64,000 nt of DNA, from positions 1 to 64,000 of the forward strand of contig NZ_JASLGT010000025.1 of the NCBI RefSeq assembly GCF_030150205.1, read 5' to 3'. The translations under genes were made by a program, and so were the position numbers. The stretch is from Niabella sp. (GTDB lineage Bacteria > Bacteroidota > Bacteroidia > Chitinophagales > Chitinophagaceae). The first letter of the stretch is position 1, and each line of letters opens with the position of its first letter. The notes beneath the pieces were generated by a model. That model did no database searches. It saw only the letters and a list, made by a program, of their open reading frames with translations, and had not been told where the DNA came from. This document shows, piece by piece, positions 53,276 through 62,377 of the stretch.

Positions 53276-54004
53276 TTAAACAATACCTCCGGATAATATC
53301 CGCATACGATACGCATTCATTGCCGTGATTCCGAGTTTTTTTACCAACCCATAGTTGGCAATGAATCCCACTGGCGCACCTATCACCGGCAAGAGCTGTG
53401 CCATTTTTGCCAGGTCGATATAATCGCGGTATTCCTGTTGAAAACGCCGCCAGTCAAAATCCGCAACAGCTACCGGCATTTCTTTCATTTTTGTATCCCA
53501 GTCTTCCATTTTCCGGTAAACCGCATTGCGATGCTGTGCACTTGAAAAAGCCAGCTCAAAAATATGCAGCAGGTATACCCGTTCCCGGTAATCTTCCAGG
53601 TCAATGCCATATAATGAAGCAATTTCATACAGCAATTTCAGCTTCAGTGCCAGCAGCAATGGAAAATCCGCCAGTCCCATCAGCAGGCCACCGGCGCCGG
53701 TTACACCACCTTCCACTGCGGCCGTATTCCTGTAAAATTTTATTTTCTCTTTGACCGTTTGTTCCCTTAAAATAAACGCGGCTTCCTTCAGCGGTTTTGC
53801 AGTTGTATGTTTGGCACCAAATAAAACCGCCCGGATCATTTGCCGGATCACCACTGTAATGCCTTTATGAATTTTATCGGGTATCAGGGCATTGATCTTA
53901 TCCTGGGTCTTTTTTGAAAGACGGTTGAAAAACCCGGGAGGGCGCTGCATCTCAAATTGCCAGCGCCTTAATTCAGCTAAAGCGATCTGTTCATATCGGT
54001 TCAT
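53276..54004 (-). CDS. EcsC-family protein
   Basis: A 242-aa protein with the EcsC domain (PF12787). The signature region is AVEGGVTGAGGLLMGLADFP, followed by LKLLYEIASLYGIDLEDYRE and a C-terminal VIGAPVGFIANYGLVKKLG. Amphipathic or membrane-associated helices in the Gly-rich stretch suggest peripheral membrane binding. In Bacillus EcsC lies beside the EcsAB ABC transporter, but no such partner is here, so the function remains open. Its start lies 14 bp beyond the terminator of the symporter gene. Confidence 0.88.
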   Translation of the reverse strand: MNRYEQIALAELRRWQFEMQRPPGFFNRLSKKTQDKINALIPDKIHKGITVVIRQMIRAVLFGAKHTTAKPLKEAAFILREQTVKEKIKFYRNTAAVEGGVTGAGGLLMGLADFPLLLALKLKLLYEIASLYGIDLEDYRERVYLLHIFELAFSSAQHRNAVYRKMEDWDTKMKEMPVAVADFDWRRFQQEYRDYIDLAKMAQLLPVIGAPVGFIANYGLVKKLGITAMNAYRMRILSGGIV

Positions 54005-54017
54005 AGTCCGGTAATTA

Positions 54018-54044
54018 AAAAGAGCAGGGACAGCCTGCTCTTTT
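54018..54044 (-). terminator. Rho-independent terminator downstream of the second sodium/sugar symporter
   Basis: An 11-bp perfect stem (AAAAGAGCAGG and CCTGCTCTTTT) with a 5-nt loop, continuing into T-rich sequence on both strands, lies 26 bp past the symporter stop. Confidence 0.85.
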
Positions 54045-54069
54045 TTAAAACAACTAAAACAAAATAAGG

Positions 54070-55749
54070 TTACCAGTATACCGAATACAGGGCAACCAGC
54101 ATGGCTACAATGATCAGCGATCCTACCGCGAAGCTGGTTGAGGTTTTAAACATACTGGCATCCACCTCCAGCCCTTTGGACACAATTCCTCTTTTATGCT
54201 GGTAAATGCTGATAAAATACATACCGATCGCACAAATAAGAAATACGATCACCATCCGGTCCATAAATGGAATTTCGTAAACTCCTGCTGCATTCTGAAC
54301 AGACCAGCCAAACTGGTGCAATGCCGACAGATCGACCCAGCCCGGTAAAAACTTGAGCAACACGGAGGCAATAAAGCCGCCGATGGTTGCAAACAGGGCA
54401 GCACTGGAGGTGGTCTTCTTCCAGAAGAATCCAAAAATAAACATGGCAAAAATACCCGGTGATACAAAACCGGTATATTCCTGTATGTACTGGAATCCCT
54501 GTTTACCCTCACCCATCAGGGCATCGCCCACTACCAGCGACAACAACACCGCAAATAACATGGACACCACTACTGTAATTTTTCCAACATTTACCAGGTT
54601 GCGTTCGCTGGCGTTGGTATTAAACACTTTTTTATAGATATCCAGTGTAAAGATCGTGGCAATGCTATTGGCTTTACCGGCCAGGGAGGCCACAATCGCC
54701 GCCGTTAATGCCGCAAACGAAAGTCCCTTCAGCCCTGCAGGTAATAACGAAATAAGCGCCGGATAGGCTTTGTTGGGATCCTGCACACCGGATGCAGTAA
54801 GCAGCTGATCCGGAGTAATGCCCCCCATATTCTCTTTCACAATATAATATACGGCAATACCGGGCAGTACTACAATTATCGGCATCAGCATTTTCAGAAA
54901 AGCCGCAAACAGCAACCCTTTGCGGGCAACGGGCAGTGAAGCCCCCAATGCGCGCTGGGTAATATACTGGTTACATCCCCAATAGCTGAGGTTGGCGATC
55001 CACATACCACCGATGAGCACACTTAAACCCGGCAGATCGATATAGTTGGGATTATCTTTTTTAAAGATCAGGTGAAAATGCTCGGAAGCCTTGGATTGTA
55101 ATACGCTGAAACCGGCGCCGATACCCTTTCCTCCGGAAATAAGGTTTAACGCAATATAGGTTGCCACCAGGCCGCCCAGCACCAGGAAAAATACCTGTAT
55201 CACATCCGTAAACCCGATCACCTTCATACCGCCCAGCGTAATGACAATGGCAAAGATGGCCAGCGCCAGTATACAAAAGGTAATGTTGATACCGGAGATA
55301 CCGCTAATGGCCAACGCTCCAAGGTACAGGATCGACATCAGGTTTACCACAATATATAACATCAGCCAGAAAACCGCCATGATCATCGCCACTTTGGAAT
55401 TGTACCGCTGACTGAGGAACTGCGGCATGGTAAAGATCTTGTTCTTTAGGTAGACAGGCATAAAAAAGATCGCCACAATGATCAGCGTTGCCGCCGCCAT
55501 CCACTCATAGGCCGATATGGCCAGTCCCAGTTTAAAGCCCGATCCACTCATCCCGATCATTTGCTCGGCGGAGATATTGGAAGCGATCAGCGATGCACCA
55601 ATGGCCCACCAGGTAAGCGAACCTTCTGCCAGGAAGTAATCATGCGAGGCCGAAACGCTTTCCTGGCGCTTTCTGCGGTATACCCAGTACCCATAGGAGG
55701 CAACCACGATAAAGTAAATAAAGAAAACCAGATAGTCTGAACCTTTCAT
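54070..55749 (-). CDS. Sodium/sugar symporter (SSS family), paralogue 2
   Basis: A vSGLT-like sodium-coupled sugar transporter of 559 aa, probably importing arabinose or an arabinose oligomer. About 14 membrane helices. Landmarks: FLAEGSLTWWAIGASLIASN, ISAEQMIGMSGSGFKLG, GGMWIANLSYWGCNQYITQR and GLSFAALTAAIVASLAGKAN (sodium-site Ser region). It is very similar over its whole length to the next symporter upstream, differing most around the loop at residues 300-330. It has its own terminator and is separated from the araA operon by another terminator. Confidence 0.92.
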   Translation of the reverse strand: MKGSDYLVFFIYFIVVASYGYWVYRRKRQESVSASHDYFLAEGSLTWWAIGASLIASNISAEQMIGMSGSGFKLGLAISAYEWMAAATLIIVAIFFMPVYLKNKIFTMPQFLSQRYNSKVAMIMAVFWLMLYIVVNLMSILYLGALAISGISGINITFCILALAIFAIVITLGGMKVIGFTDVIQVFFLVLGGLVATYIALNLISGGKGIGAGFSVLQSKASEHFHLIFKKDNPNYIDLPGLSVLIGGMWIANLSYWGCNQYITQRALGASLPVARKGLLFAAFLKMLMPIIVVLPGIAVYYIVKENMGGITPDQLLTASGVQDPNKAYPALISLLPAGLKGLSFAALTAAIVASLAGKANSIATIFTLDIYKKVFNTNASERNLVNVGKITVVVSMLFAVLLSLVVGDALMGEGKQGFQYIQEYTGFVSPGIFAMFIFGFFWKKTTSSAALFATIGGFIASVLLKFLPGWVDLSALHQFGWSVQNAAGVYEIPFMDRMVIVFLICAIGMYFISIYQHKRGIVSKGLEVDASMFKTSTSFAVGSLIIVAMLVALYSVYW

Positions 55750-55916
55750 ATATACAAGTTTAATTTCGTTAAAAGGAGCGCTAATATATTATTTTTAGCC
55801 CGATTAACAGAAATTTTTAAATTTTCTAACAACAATGCCGGCTGATTCATCAAAACCAATGATTTTGATCGATTTATTCCTTTTTTACAAAATCCCCGTA
55901 ATCAATCGCACCTCAA

Positions 55917-55953
55917 AAGAAAAAAGCCGGTCTCAACGCATGCTTAGACCGGC
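55917..55953 (-). terminator. Rho-independent terminator after the first sodium/sugar symporter
   Basis: An 8-bp GC-rich stem (GCCGGTCT with AGACCGGC) with a 12-nt loop is followed on the minus strand by TTTTTTCTTTT, 25 bp past the symporter stop. It separates the araBDA-symporter unit from the second symporter. Confidence 0.85.
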
Positions 55954-55977
55954 CTTCCCTTTACTATTTGACGGAGT

Positions 55978-57669
55978 TTAATAAAACAAAGTATACAAGG
56001 CCGCCAAAATACCACAAATGATCAACGCGCCTACCATAAAACCGGAATTCACTTTAAACATTTTTGTATCTACTTCCAGTCCATTGGGCTGTACACCTCT
56101 TGCTATTTCTATTTTGGAAATCACCAACATACCAATGATGCATAACGCAAATACGATCCCCATCCGGTCGAGGAACGGGATTTCATACACGCCGCTGGCA
56201 TTGGGAACAGAGAATCCAACGGATGAAAGGAACTGAAGATCCATCACCCCTGGTAAAAATTTGAGCGCTACCGAAAAAATAAAGCCCCCGATGGTTGCAA
56301 ACAATGCAGCAGAAGACGTGGTTTTCTTCCAGAAGAATCCCAGCAGGAACATGGCAAAAATACCCGGAGATACAAAACCGGTATATTCCTGTATAAACTG
56401 GAATCCACCTTTTTTGTCAATTCCCAGGAATGGAGAAATAATAATGGCCAGGATCATGGCCACCACAATAGTGATGCGGCCCACATTTACCTGCTGGGTT
56501 TCGGAAGCATTTACATTCAGCCGCTTTTTATAGATATCCAGCGTGAAGATGGTTGAGATGCTGTTGATCTTACCTGCCAGGGAGGCAACAATTGCCGCGG
56601 TAAGGGCCGCAAAGGCAAGCCCCTTCAGGCCCGCGGGCAGCAGGTTCAGCAATACGGGGTAAGCCCTGTCCGGGTTTATTTCACCATGTTCAATCATCTG
56701 GGCCTGAAAATCTACACCACCCACAACGCCTTCCTTATGCAGGATATAGGCGGCAATACCGGGTATTACTACAATAATAGGCATTAATAATTTTAAGAAC
56801 CCTGCAAATAATAACCCGGAACGCGCCGTCTTCAGATCTGCGCCCAGGGCCCGTTGTGTAATATACTGGTTGCATCCCCAATAATTCAGGTTTACGATCC
56901 ACATACCTCCCAGGAGCACTGTTAAACCCGGCAGATCGAGATAATTGGGGTTATCCTTTTTGAGGATCATATGAAAATGATCGTCTGCCTTTGTTTTTAA
57001 AGTTCCCAGTGCACTCATCACCCCGTCCAGCTTAAAATGATCTGCCACCAGCGACAATGCCAGATAAGTAGTTGCCAAACCACCCAGTATCAGGAAGAAT
57101 ACCTGGATCACATCGGTATAACCGATCACTTTCATCCCGCCCAATGCAATGATCAGCGCAAACAGCGCCAGCATGGACATACAGACCCAAAAATTGATCC
57201 CGGAAATCGTACTTACAGCCAGCGCACCCAGGAATAAGATGGAGGTGAGGTTTACCACCACGTAGAGCAGTAACCAGAATACCGCCATGATCATCGCCAC
57301 GGTTCCGTTATACCGCTGGTTCAGGAACTGCGGCATGGTATAAATCTTATTCTTGAGATACACCGGCATAAAAAAGACCGCTACTATAATCAGCGTGGCG
57401 GCCGCCATCCACTCATAGGTAGAAATGGCAAGCCCGATCTTAAAACCGCTTCCGCTCATCCCAATAAACTGTTCGGCAGAGATATTGGAGGCGATCAGTG
57501 AAGCCCCGATGGCCCACCAGGTAAGCGACCCTTCTGCCAGGAAATAATCATGCGATGCGGAAACCGAAGCCTGTTTCTTTTTCCGGTATACCCAATACCC
57601 GTAAGAAGCCACAATAATAAAATAGACTAAAAAAACGATATAGTCTGAGACCCGTAACTCATTATTCAT
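55978..57669 (-). CDS. Sodium/sugar symporter (SSS family), paralogue 1, in the arabinose operon
   Basis: A vSGLT-like transporter of 563 aa, starting MNNELRVSDYIVFLVYFIIV; another ATG lies 6 nt upstream. Landmarks: FLAEGSLTWWAIGASLIASN, ISAEQFIGMSGSGFKIG, VNLNYWGCNQYITQRALGAD and GLAFAALTAAIVASLAGKIN. It follows araA by 76 bp on the same strand, which makes L-arabinose the best-supported substrate. AAACGTTT (57697-57704) and AAACCCGTTT palindrome-like motifs in the araA-symporter spacer may be operator or promoter elements for internal expression. Confidence 0.93.
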   Translation of the reverse strand: MNNELRVSDYIVFLVYFIIVASYGYWVYRKKKQASVSASHDYFLAEGSLTWWAIGASLIASNISAEQFIGMSGSGFKIGLAISTYEWMAAATLIIVAVFFMPVYLKNKIYTMPQFLNQRYNGTVAMIMAVFWLLLYVVVNLTSILFLGALAVSTISGINFWVCMSMLALFALIIALGGMKVIGYTDVIQVFFLILGGLATTYLALSLVADHFKLDGVMSALGTLKTKADDHFHMILKKDNPNYLDLPGLTVLLGGMWIVNLNYWGCNQYITQRALGADLKTARSGLLFAGFLKLLMPIIVVIPGIAAYILHKEGVVGGVDFQAQMIEHGEINPDRAYPVLLNLLPAGLKGLAFAALTAAIVASLAGKINSISTIFTLDIYKKRLNVNASETQQVNVGRITIVVAMILAIIISPFLGIDKKGGFQFIQEYTGFVSPGIFAMFLLGFFWKKTTSSAALFATIGGFIFSVALKFLPGVMDLQFLSSVGFSVPNASGVYEIPFLDRMGIVFALCIIGMLVISKIEIARGVQPNGLEVDTKMFKVNSGFMVGALIICGILAALYTLFY

Positions 57670-57745
57670 ATGCATGCAATATTAAAAGGATATTTAAAAC
57701 GTTTGCTAAAAATAACTAAACCCGTTTATTTTATAACATTGTTTG

Positions 57746-59248
57746 TTAACTTTTATGCAACTGGTAATATACATCACTCCAGCGCAGTTCGTTTTTAAAT
57801 TGATACAGATCTGTTTTTTGGTTGATCAATACACATTCGATTCCGGCCATACCGGCAAAATCTTCCAGGTGCTCGGCGGTAAGGTTTTGCGAATAGCAGG
57901 TATGATGTGCTCCGCCTGCAAGGATCCATGCCGCACAGCCGGTATGCATATCCGGGTAAGGTTTCCAGAACACCCGGGCTACCGGCAACCTGGGCAGGTC
58001 CTGCGAAGGTGCCACCGCTTCCACTTCATTTACCAATAACCGGAACCGGTTGCCCATATCCATCAGCGATGCATTTAATGCCGGACCTCCTGCCACATTA
58101 AACACCAATCGCACCGGGTCGGCCTTTCCTCCGATCCCCAGCGGGTGGATCTCGCAGGAAGGTTTGCCGTTTGCAATACTGGAGCAGATCTCCAGCATAT
58201 GCGATCCCAATACCAATGGCTCCCTGGGATCAAAATGATAGGTATAATCTTCCATAAAGGAATTTCCGCCTTCCAGTCCGGTTGCCATCGACTTCATTGC
58301 CCGTACCAATGCCGCGGTTTTCCAATCGCCCTCTCCAGCAAAACCATACCCCTGCTCCATCAGGCGCTGCACTGCAATGCCTGGTAACTGAACCATGCCA
58401 TGCAGGTCTTCAAATGTATCCGAAAACCCTTTAAAATTGCCCTGTTCCAGGAACTGTTTTAAGCCCAGTTCAATACGTGCCGCATCCAGCAGTGACTGGT
58501 ATTGCGCACCGTCTTTTTTCAATTGCTCCGAAACATGATAGCTGTCCAGGTATAGCTGTGCCAGCTCCTGTGTTTCCTTTTCACCTACCTGGTTCATCAC
58601 CGCTACCAGGTCGCCGATGCCATGGGTATTTACACTATAACCGAATTTGAGCTCTGCTTCTACCTTATCACCGTCCGTTACAGCCACATAACGCATATTA
58701 TCGCCAAAACGTACAAAACGTGCGCCCTGCCAATCGTGCCAGCCGATCGCAGCCCGGCTCCATGCGGCAATACGATCCAATACCTGGTCATCTTTCCAAT
58801 GCCCTACTACTACTTTCCGGTGCTTGTTCATCCGGCTCAGCATAAAGCCAAATTCCCGGTCGCCGTGGGCCGATTGATTGGTATTCATAAAATCCATATC
58901 GATCGTACTCCAGGGTATGTCCCGGTTGAACTGGGTATGAAACTGGAGCAATGGTTTATGAAAGATCTTGAGTCCGTTGATCCACATTTTTGCAGGAGAA
59001 AACGTATGCATCCACGCAATGATGCCGATACAGGATTTATTAAAGTTGGCCTCCGCAAATACCTGGTGGATCTCTTCCGGCGTTTTTACGGTATCCTTCC
59101 AAACCAGCTTAACGGGTATTTTTGAGGTGGCGTTCATGTGCTGAACGATCTCCTGCGAATGTGCCGCTACTTCCTTTAAGGTTTCGGCGCCATAGAGATG
59201 CTGGCTCCCGGTTACAAACCATAGTTCTAATTGCTCCAGATTGATCAT
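57746..59248 (-). CDS. araA: L-arabinose isomerase
   Basis: Converts L-arabinose to L-ribulose in the cytosol using Mn2+. At 500 aa it is a typical length. Sequence marks: WFVTGSQHLYGAETLKEVAA, IAWMHTFSPAKMWINGL, LLQFHTQFNRDIPW, YGFAGEGDWKTAALVRAM (first metal Glu), FMEDYTYHFD (second Glu), VLGSHMLEICSSI (metal His) and GGAHHTCYSQNL. It follows araD by 24 bp. The order araB-araD-araA is shared with several Bacteroidota. Confidence 0.98.
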   Translation of the reverse strand: MINLEQLELWFVTGSQHLYGAETLKEVAAHSQEIVQHMNATSKIPVKLVWKDTVKTPEEIHQVFAEANFNKSCIGIIAWMHTFSPAKMWINGLKIFHKPLLQFHTQFNRDIPWSTIDMDFMNTNQSAHGDREFGFMLSRMNKHRKVVVGHWKDDQVLDRIAAWSRAAIGWHDWQGARFVRFGDNMRYVAVTDGDKVEAELKFGYSVNTHGIGDLVAVMNQVGEKETQELAQLYLDSYHVSEQLKKDGAQYQSLLDAARIELGLKQFLEQGNFKGFSDTFEDLHGMVQLPGIAVQRLMEQGYGFAGEGDWKTAALVRAMKSMATGLEGGNSFMEDYTYHFDPREPLVLGSHMLEICSSIANGKPSCEIHPLGIGGKADPVRLVFNVAGGPALNASLMDMGNRFRLLVNEVEAVAPSQDLPRLPVARVFWKPYPDMHTGCAAWILAGGAHHTCYSQNLTAEHLEDFAGMAGIECVLINQKTDLYQFKNELRWSDVYYQLHKS

Positions 59249-59272
59249 AATGTATATTTTCGGTATCGTTGA

Positions 59273-59968
59273 TTATTGTCCGTAATAGCTATCGGGCCCG
59301 TGTTTACGCTGATAATGCTTATCCATCAGTGCTTTTTTCAACAGCGGCACCTGGGGATTGATCTGCTCAGTCAGATAGGCCATTTTGGCCACCTGTTCCA
59401 GCACGGCGCTGTTGTGCACCGCCTTCGCTGCATTTTCCCCCCAGGTAAAGGGTGCATGGTTCCCAACCAGGATCATTTCAACCTCCCGGTAATCCAGACC
59501 GTTCTCTTTAAAATGATTCAGTACCTGGTGCCCCGTCTGCACTTCGTATTCCCCCTGTATCATTGCATCATCCATGGGAAACGCGCAGGGAATATTTACG
59601 ATATTATAATCGGCATGCGTGGTTCCGTAAATGGGGATGGCCCTTAGCGACTGGGCCCATGCGGTTGCATAGGTTGAATGTGTATGCACAATACCACCGA
59701 TCTCCGTCCAGTGTTTGTACAGCACTGCATGCGTTTGCGTATCGGAACTGGGATTCAGCACCCCGTCTACGGTTTTGCCATCAAAGTCCACCACCACCAT
59801 CTTCTCCGGGGTAAGGTCTGCATAAGCTACCCCGCTGGGCTTAATGGCAAATACGCCTTCGGAATGATCCGCCTCACTGGCATTTCCAAATGTAAAGAGC
59901 ACCAGTCCCAGTTCGGGAAGCTGCATATTGGCTTCATATGCCTTCCGGCGGATCACTTCGTATTTCAT
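59273..59968 (-). CDS. araD: L-ribulose-5-phosphate 4-epimerase
   Basis: Class II aldolase-fold epimerase converting L-ribulose 5-phosphate to D-xylulose 5-phosphate, 231 aa. Seen: LVLFTFGNASEADHSEGVFA (substrate loop), IKPSGVAYADLTPEKMVVVD, the zinc histidines in GGIVHTHSTYATAWAQ, and a late His in LVGNHAPFTWGENA, with the C-terminal GPDSYYGQ. Its ATG is 2 nt after the araB stop, so the pair is tightly coupled. Confidence 0.97.
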   Translation of the reverse strand: MKYEVIRRKAYEANMQLPELGLVLFTFGNASEADHSEGVFAIKPSGVAYADLTPEKMVVVDFDGKTVDGVLNPSSDTQTHAVLYKHWTEIGGIVHTHSTYATAWAQSLRAIPIYGTTHADYNIVNIPCAFPMDDAMIQGEYEVQTGHQVLNHFKENGLDYREVEMILVGNHAPFTWGENAAKAVHNSAVLEQVAKMAYLTEQINPQVPLLKKALMDKHYQRKHGPDSYYGQ

Positions 59969-59970
59969 TA

Positions 59971-61641
59971 TTACAAATTATTATGTTCTAAAAAGGCACC
60001 TGTTTTTTTATAGGTCTCCATCCGTTCTTTATAATATGCATGCCGTTCGGCGTTGGGAAAATACTCTTTGTCAAATCCCTGTCCCATAGCCGTCATGGCG
60101 TCTTCTACCGTTGGGTAAATGCCTGCAACCGTTGCGGCAAACATGGCGGCGCCAATGGCACAGGTCTGCTCCGAACGGTGAATACGGATCGGCATGTTCA
60201 TTACATCCGCCATTACCTGCATGATATAGGCCGATTTCCGCGCCACGCCGCCCACACCAATCAGTCCCTTTATTGGTACCCCTTCTTCCTCAAAACGATC
60301 TACAATGGCCTTGGCCCCAAAACAGGTGGCCTCCACCAGGGCTTTGAAGATCCTGGGGGCATCTGTTCCCAGGCTTAGTCCCGTTAATGCACCATGCAAT
60401 AACTGGTTGGCATCGGGTGTTCTGCGTCCGTTCAGCCAGTCAATTGCAAACGGATCATTGGGCTCCAGCGGTAGTGCCGCTGCCGCTGCGGCAAGTGCGG
60501 GTAATATCCGGCTTTCTACTTCATCGGCCAGTGCGCCGGCAGCCGATTCCGGTAATTCGCTGCTTTCCTTTAATAACCGCAATGGCCAGGCCAGCACATT
60601 TTTAAACCAGGCATAAGCGTCGCCAAAAGCACTTTGTCCCGCTTCCAGCCCAATCATACCCGGTATCACCGATCCCGTTACCTGTCCGCAAATGCCCTTT
60701 ACTGTTTTATTATCCGAAAGATCTTCAGCCGGCACTACCAGCATATCGCAGGTAGACGTTCCCATTACTTTGCTCAGATGATACGGTTCTATTTGTCCGC
60801 CCACCGCGCCCATATGCGCATCCATGGCACCGATCCCAACTACTACATCGGTTGTAAGCCCCAGCCTTGCTGCCCATTCGGCACAAAGTGTTCCGGCAGC
60901 TTCATCGGCGGCATAGGTTGTTGCCGGCAGGTGCGCTACAAACCCATCCAGCACCGGGTCGAGCGTTGCAAAAAAATCATTGGGCGGAAAACCGTTAAAA
61001 GCTTCGGACCACAAGGCCTTATGCCCTGCCGTGCACACGCCTCTTTTTAATAGCTGTATATCATTGCCGCCGGTGAGCAGGAAGGGCAGCCAATCTGCAT
61101 GCTCTACCCAGCTGGCGGTATGTTTTCTTACCGTTTCGTCCGTTTTAAAAATATGCAAGAGTTTTGCCCAGTACCATTCACTGGAATAGATGCCTCCCAC
61201 ATACTGGAGAAAATTGGTTTCGAACCGTTCTGCATGTTTATTAATGGCTGCAGCTTCCGCTGTAGCAGTATGATCCTTCCAGAGCACAAACATGGCATTG
61301 GGATTGTCTGCAAACTCCGCAGACAGTGCCAGGGGCTGCCCTTGCTGATCAACGGCCACCGGGGTTGACCCGGTAGTATCTACAGAAATCCCTTTGATAA
61401 GTGCTGCAATAGCTGGACCAGCCTTTTGGACGCAATCTTTTATGGTTGCTTCCAGTCCCTCAATATAATCCAGCGGATGTTGCCGGAACTGGTTTTTAGA
61501 CGGTATACAATACAACCCCTGTTTCCAGCGGGGGTATTGAAATACGGCGGCCGCCACCTCTTCGCCGTTTAATGCATTTACAATAACAGAGCGGACGGAA
61601 TCCGTTCCAAAATCCACCCCGATTACGTATGCTTCTTTCAT
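59971..61641 (-). CDS. araB: Ribulokinase
   Basis: FGGY-family kinase phosphorylating L-ribulose, 556 aa. N-terminal ATPase motif VIGVDFGTDSVRSVIVNALN, substrate region FQYPRWKQGLYC, SVDTTGSTPVAVDQQGQPLA and WKDHTATAEA. The C-terminal domain has the base Asp in VGIGAMDAHMGAVGG, DWLNGRRTPDANQLLHGALT and GLIGVGGVARKSAYIMQVMA. It is the first of the araB-araD-araA block, 79 bp after the HAD gene. Confidence 0.97.
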   Translation of the reverse strand: MKEAYVIGVDFGTDSVRSVIVNALNGEEVAAAVFQYPRWKQGLYCIPSKNQFRQHPLDYIEGLEATIKDCVQKAGPAIAALIKGISVDTTGSTPVAVDQQGQPLALSAEFADNPNAMFVLWKDHTATAEAAAINKHAERFETNFLQYVGGIYSSEWYWAKLLHIFKTDETVRKHTASWVEHADWLPFLLTGGNDIQLLKRGVCTAGHKALWSEAFNGFPPNDFFATLDPVLDGFVAHLPATTYAADEAAGTLCAEWAARLGLTTDVVVGIGAMDAHMGAVGGQIEPYHLSKVMGTSTCDMLVVPAEDLSDNKTVKGICGQVTGSVIPGMIGLEAGQSAFGDAYAWFKNVLAWPLRLLKESSELPESAAGALADEVESRILPALAAAAAALPLEPNDPFAIDWLNGRRTPDANQLLHGALTGLSLGTDAPRIFKALVEATCFGAKAIVDRFEEEGVPIKGLIGVGGVARKSAYIMQVMADVMNMPIRIHRSEQTCAIGAAMFAATVAGIYPTVEDAMTAMGQGFDKEYFPNAERHAYYKERMETYKKTGAFLEHNNL

Positions 61642-61712
61642 GGACTACGATCGTTTAAAAGTTAAAAATACAATTTATTTTCAATAATTGTAAAACCGAC
61701 ATTTAATTTTTC

Positions 61713-61722
61713 AAACCGGTTT
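61713..61722. promoter_or_regulatory. Palindromic AAACCGGTTT, candidate operator upstream of araB
   Basis: A perfect 10-bp palindrome within TGTAAACCGGTTTGAAA (minus strand) overlaps the HAD stop and lies about 75 bp before the araB ATG. The form resembles LacI-family operators. Related AAACGTTT and AAACCCGTTT motifs lie upstream of the first symporter. No regulator gene of that type is in the window. Confidence 0.3.
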
Positions 61723-62377
61723 ACAATAGCGTCAACAGCTGCTTATCCGTATAATCCGGAGCAAAAAACAGGATATTATCCTGCGTGCCGAATTGTTCCG
61801 GCTGGTGCCCCGTCGTAAAAATGACGGCATCCATTCCTGCATTTGCAGCGGCCTCCGCCCCCTTGGGAGCATCTTCAAACACCAGGCAATCGGCAGGTGC
61901 CACTTGCAGCAACTGCGCGCAGCTGAGAAAGGTTTCGGGATCGGGCTTGCTTTTCAGTACATCGTTGGCCGTTACGAGGGCTTTAAAATAAGCGCGGATA
62001 CCCAGTCCGTCCAGCACAAAATCAACATTGAACGGTATGGCCGCCGTACCAACGGCCATCGGAATGCCTTTTGCAGCAGCGGCTTTTAAAAAATCACCCA
62101 GTCCGGGCAACAGGGCCAAATGAGGAAGATACGCTTCCTGGTAAAGCTGTTCCTTGCGCAGGGAAAGCGCCTGTTTCTCTTCTTCGCTAAATCGTTCGGG
62201 GCCAAAAATGCGGTCGAGCAGCTCGCTGTTCTTACCATACATATGCTGGTTGACCGCTTCCCGGCTCATGCCGGCGCCCAGATCCTGGTTCAGGATCCGG
62301 AACCAGGCTTCTTCATGAAAGGCCATATCATCGATAATGGTTCCATTCAGATCAAAAATAAATGCTTTATATCTCAT
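61721..62377 (-). CDS. HAD-superfamily phosphatase-like protein (beta-phosphoglucomutase-type cap) with Asn in motif I
   Basis: A 218-aa HAD protein with a subfamily-IA helical cap. Motif I reads FIFDLNGTIIDD: the nucleophile Asp is present but the usual second Asp (general acid/base) is Asn. Motif II Thr is in AVGTAAIPF, motif III Lys in VLKSKPDPETF, motif IV Asp in CLVFEDAPKGAEAAANAGM. It precedes araB on the same strand. It may be a sugar-phosphate phosphatase or mutase removing side products of arabinose metabolism. The Asn substitution recurs in a Bacteroidota subgroup as far as I recall, so it may be functional. Confidence 0.88.
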   Translation of the reverse strand: MRYKAFIFDLNGTIIDDMAFHEEAWFRILNQDLGAGMSREAVNQHMYGKNSELLDRIFGPERFSEEEKQALSLRKEQLYQEAYLPHLALLPGLGDFLKAAAAKGIPMAVGTAAIPFNVDFVLDGLGIRAYFKALVTANDVLKSKPDPETFLSCAQLLQVAPADCLVFEDAPKGAEAAANAGMDAVIFTTGHQPEQFGTQDNILFFAPDYTDKQLLTLL

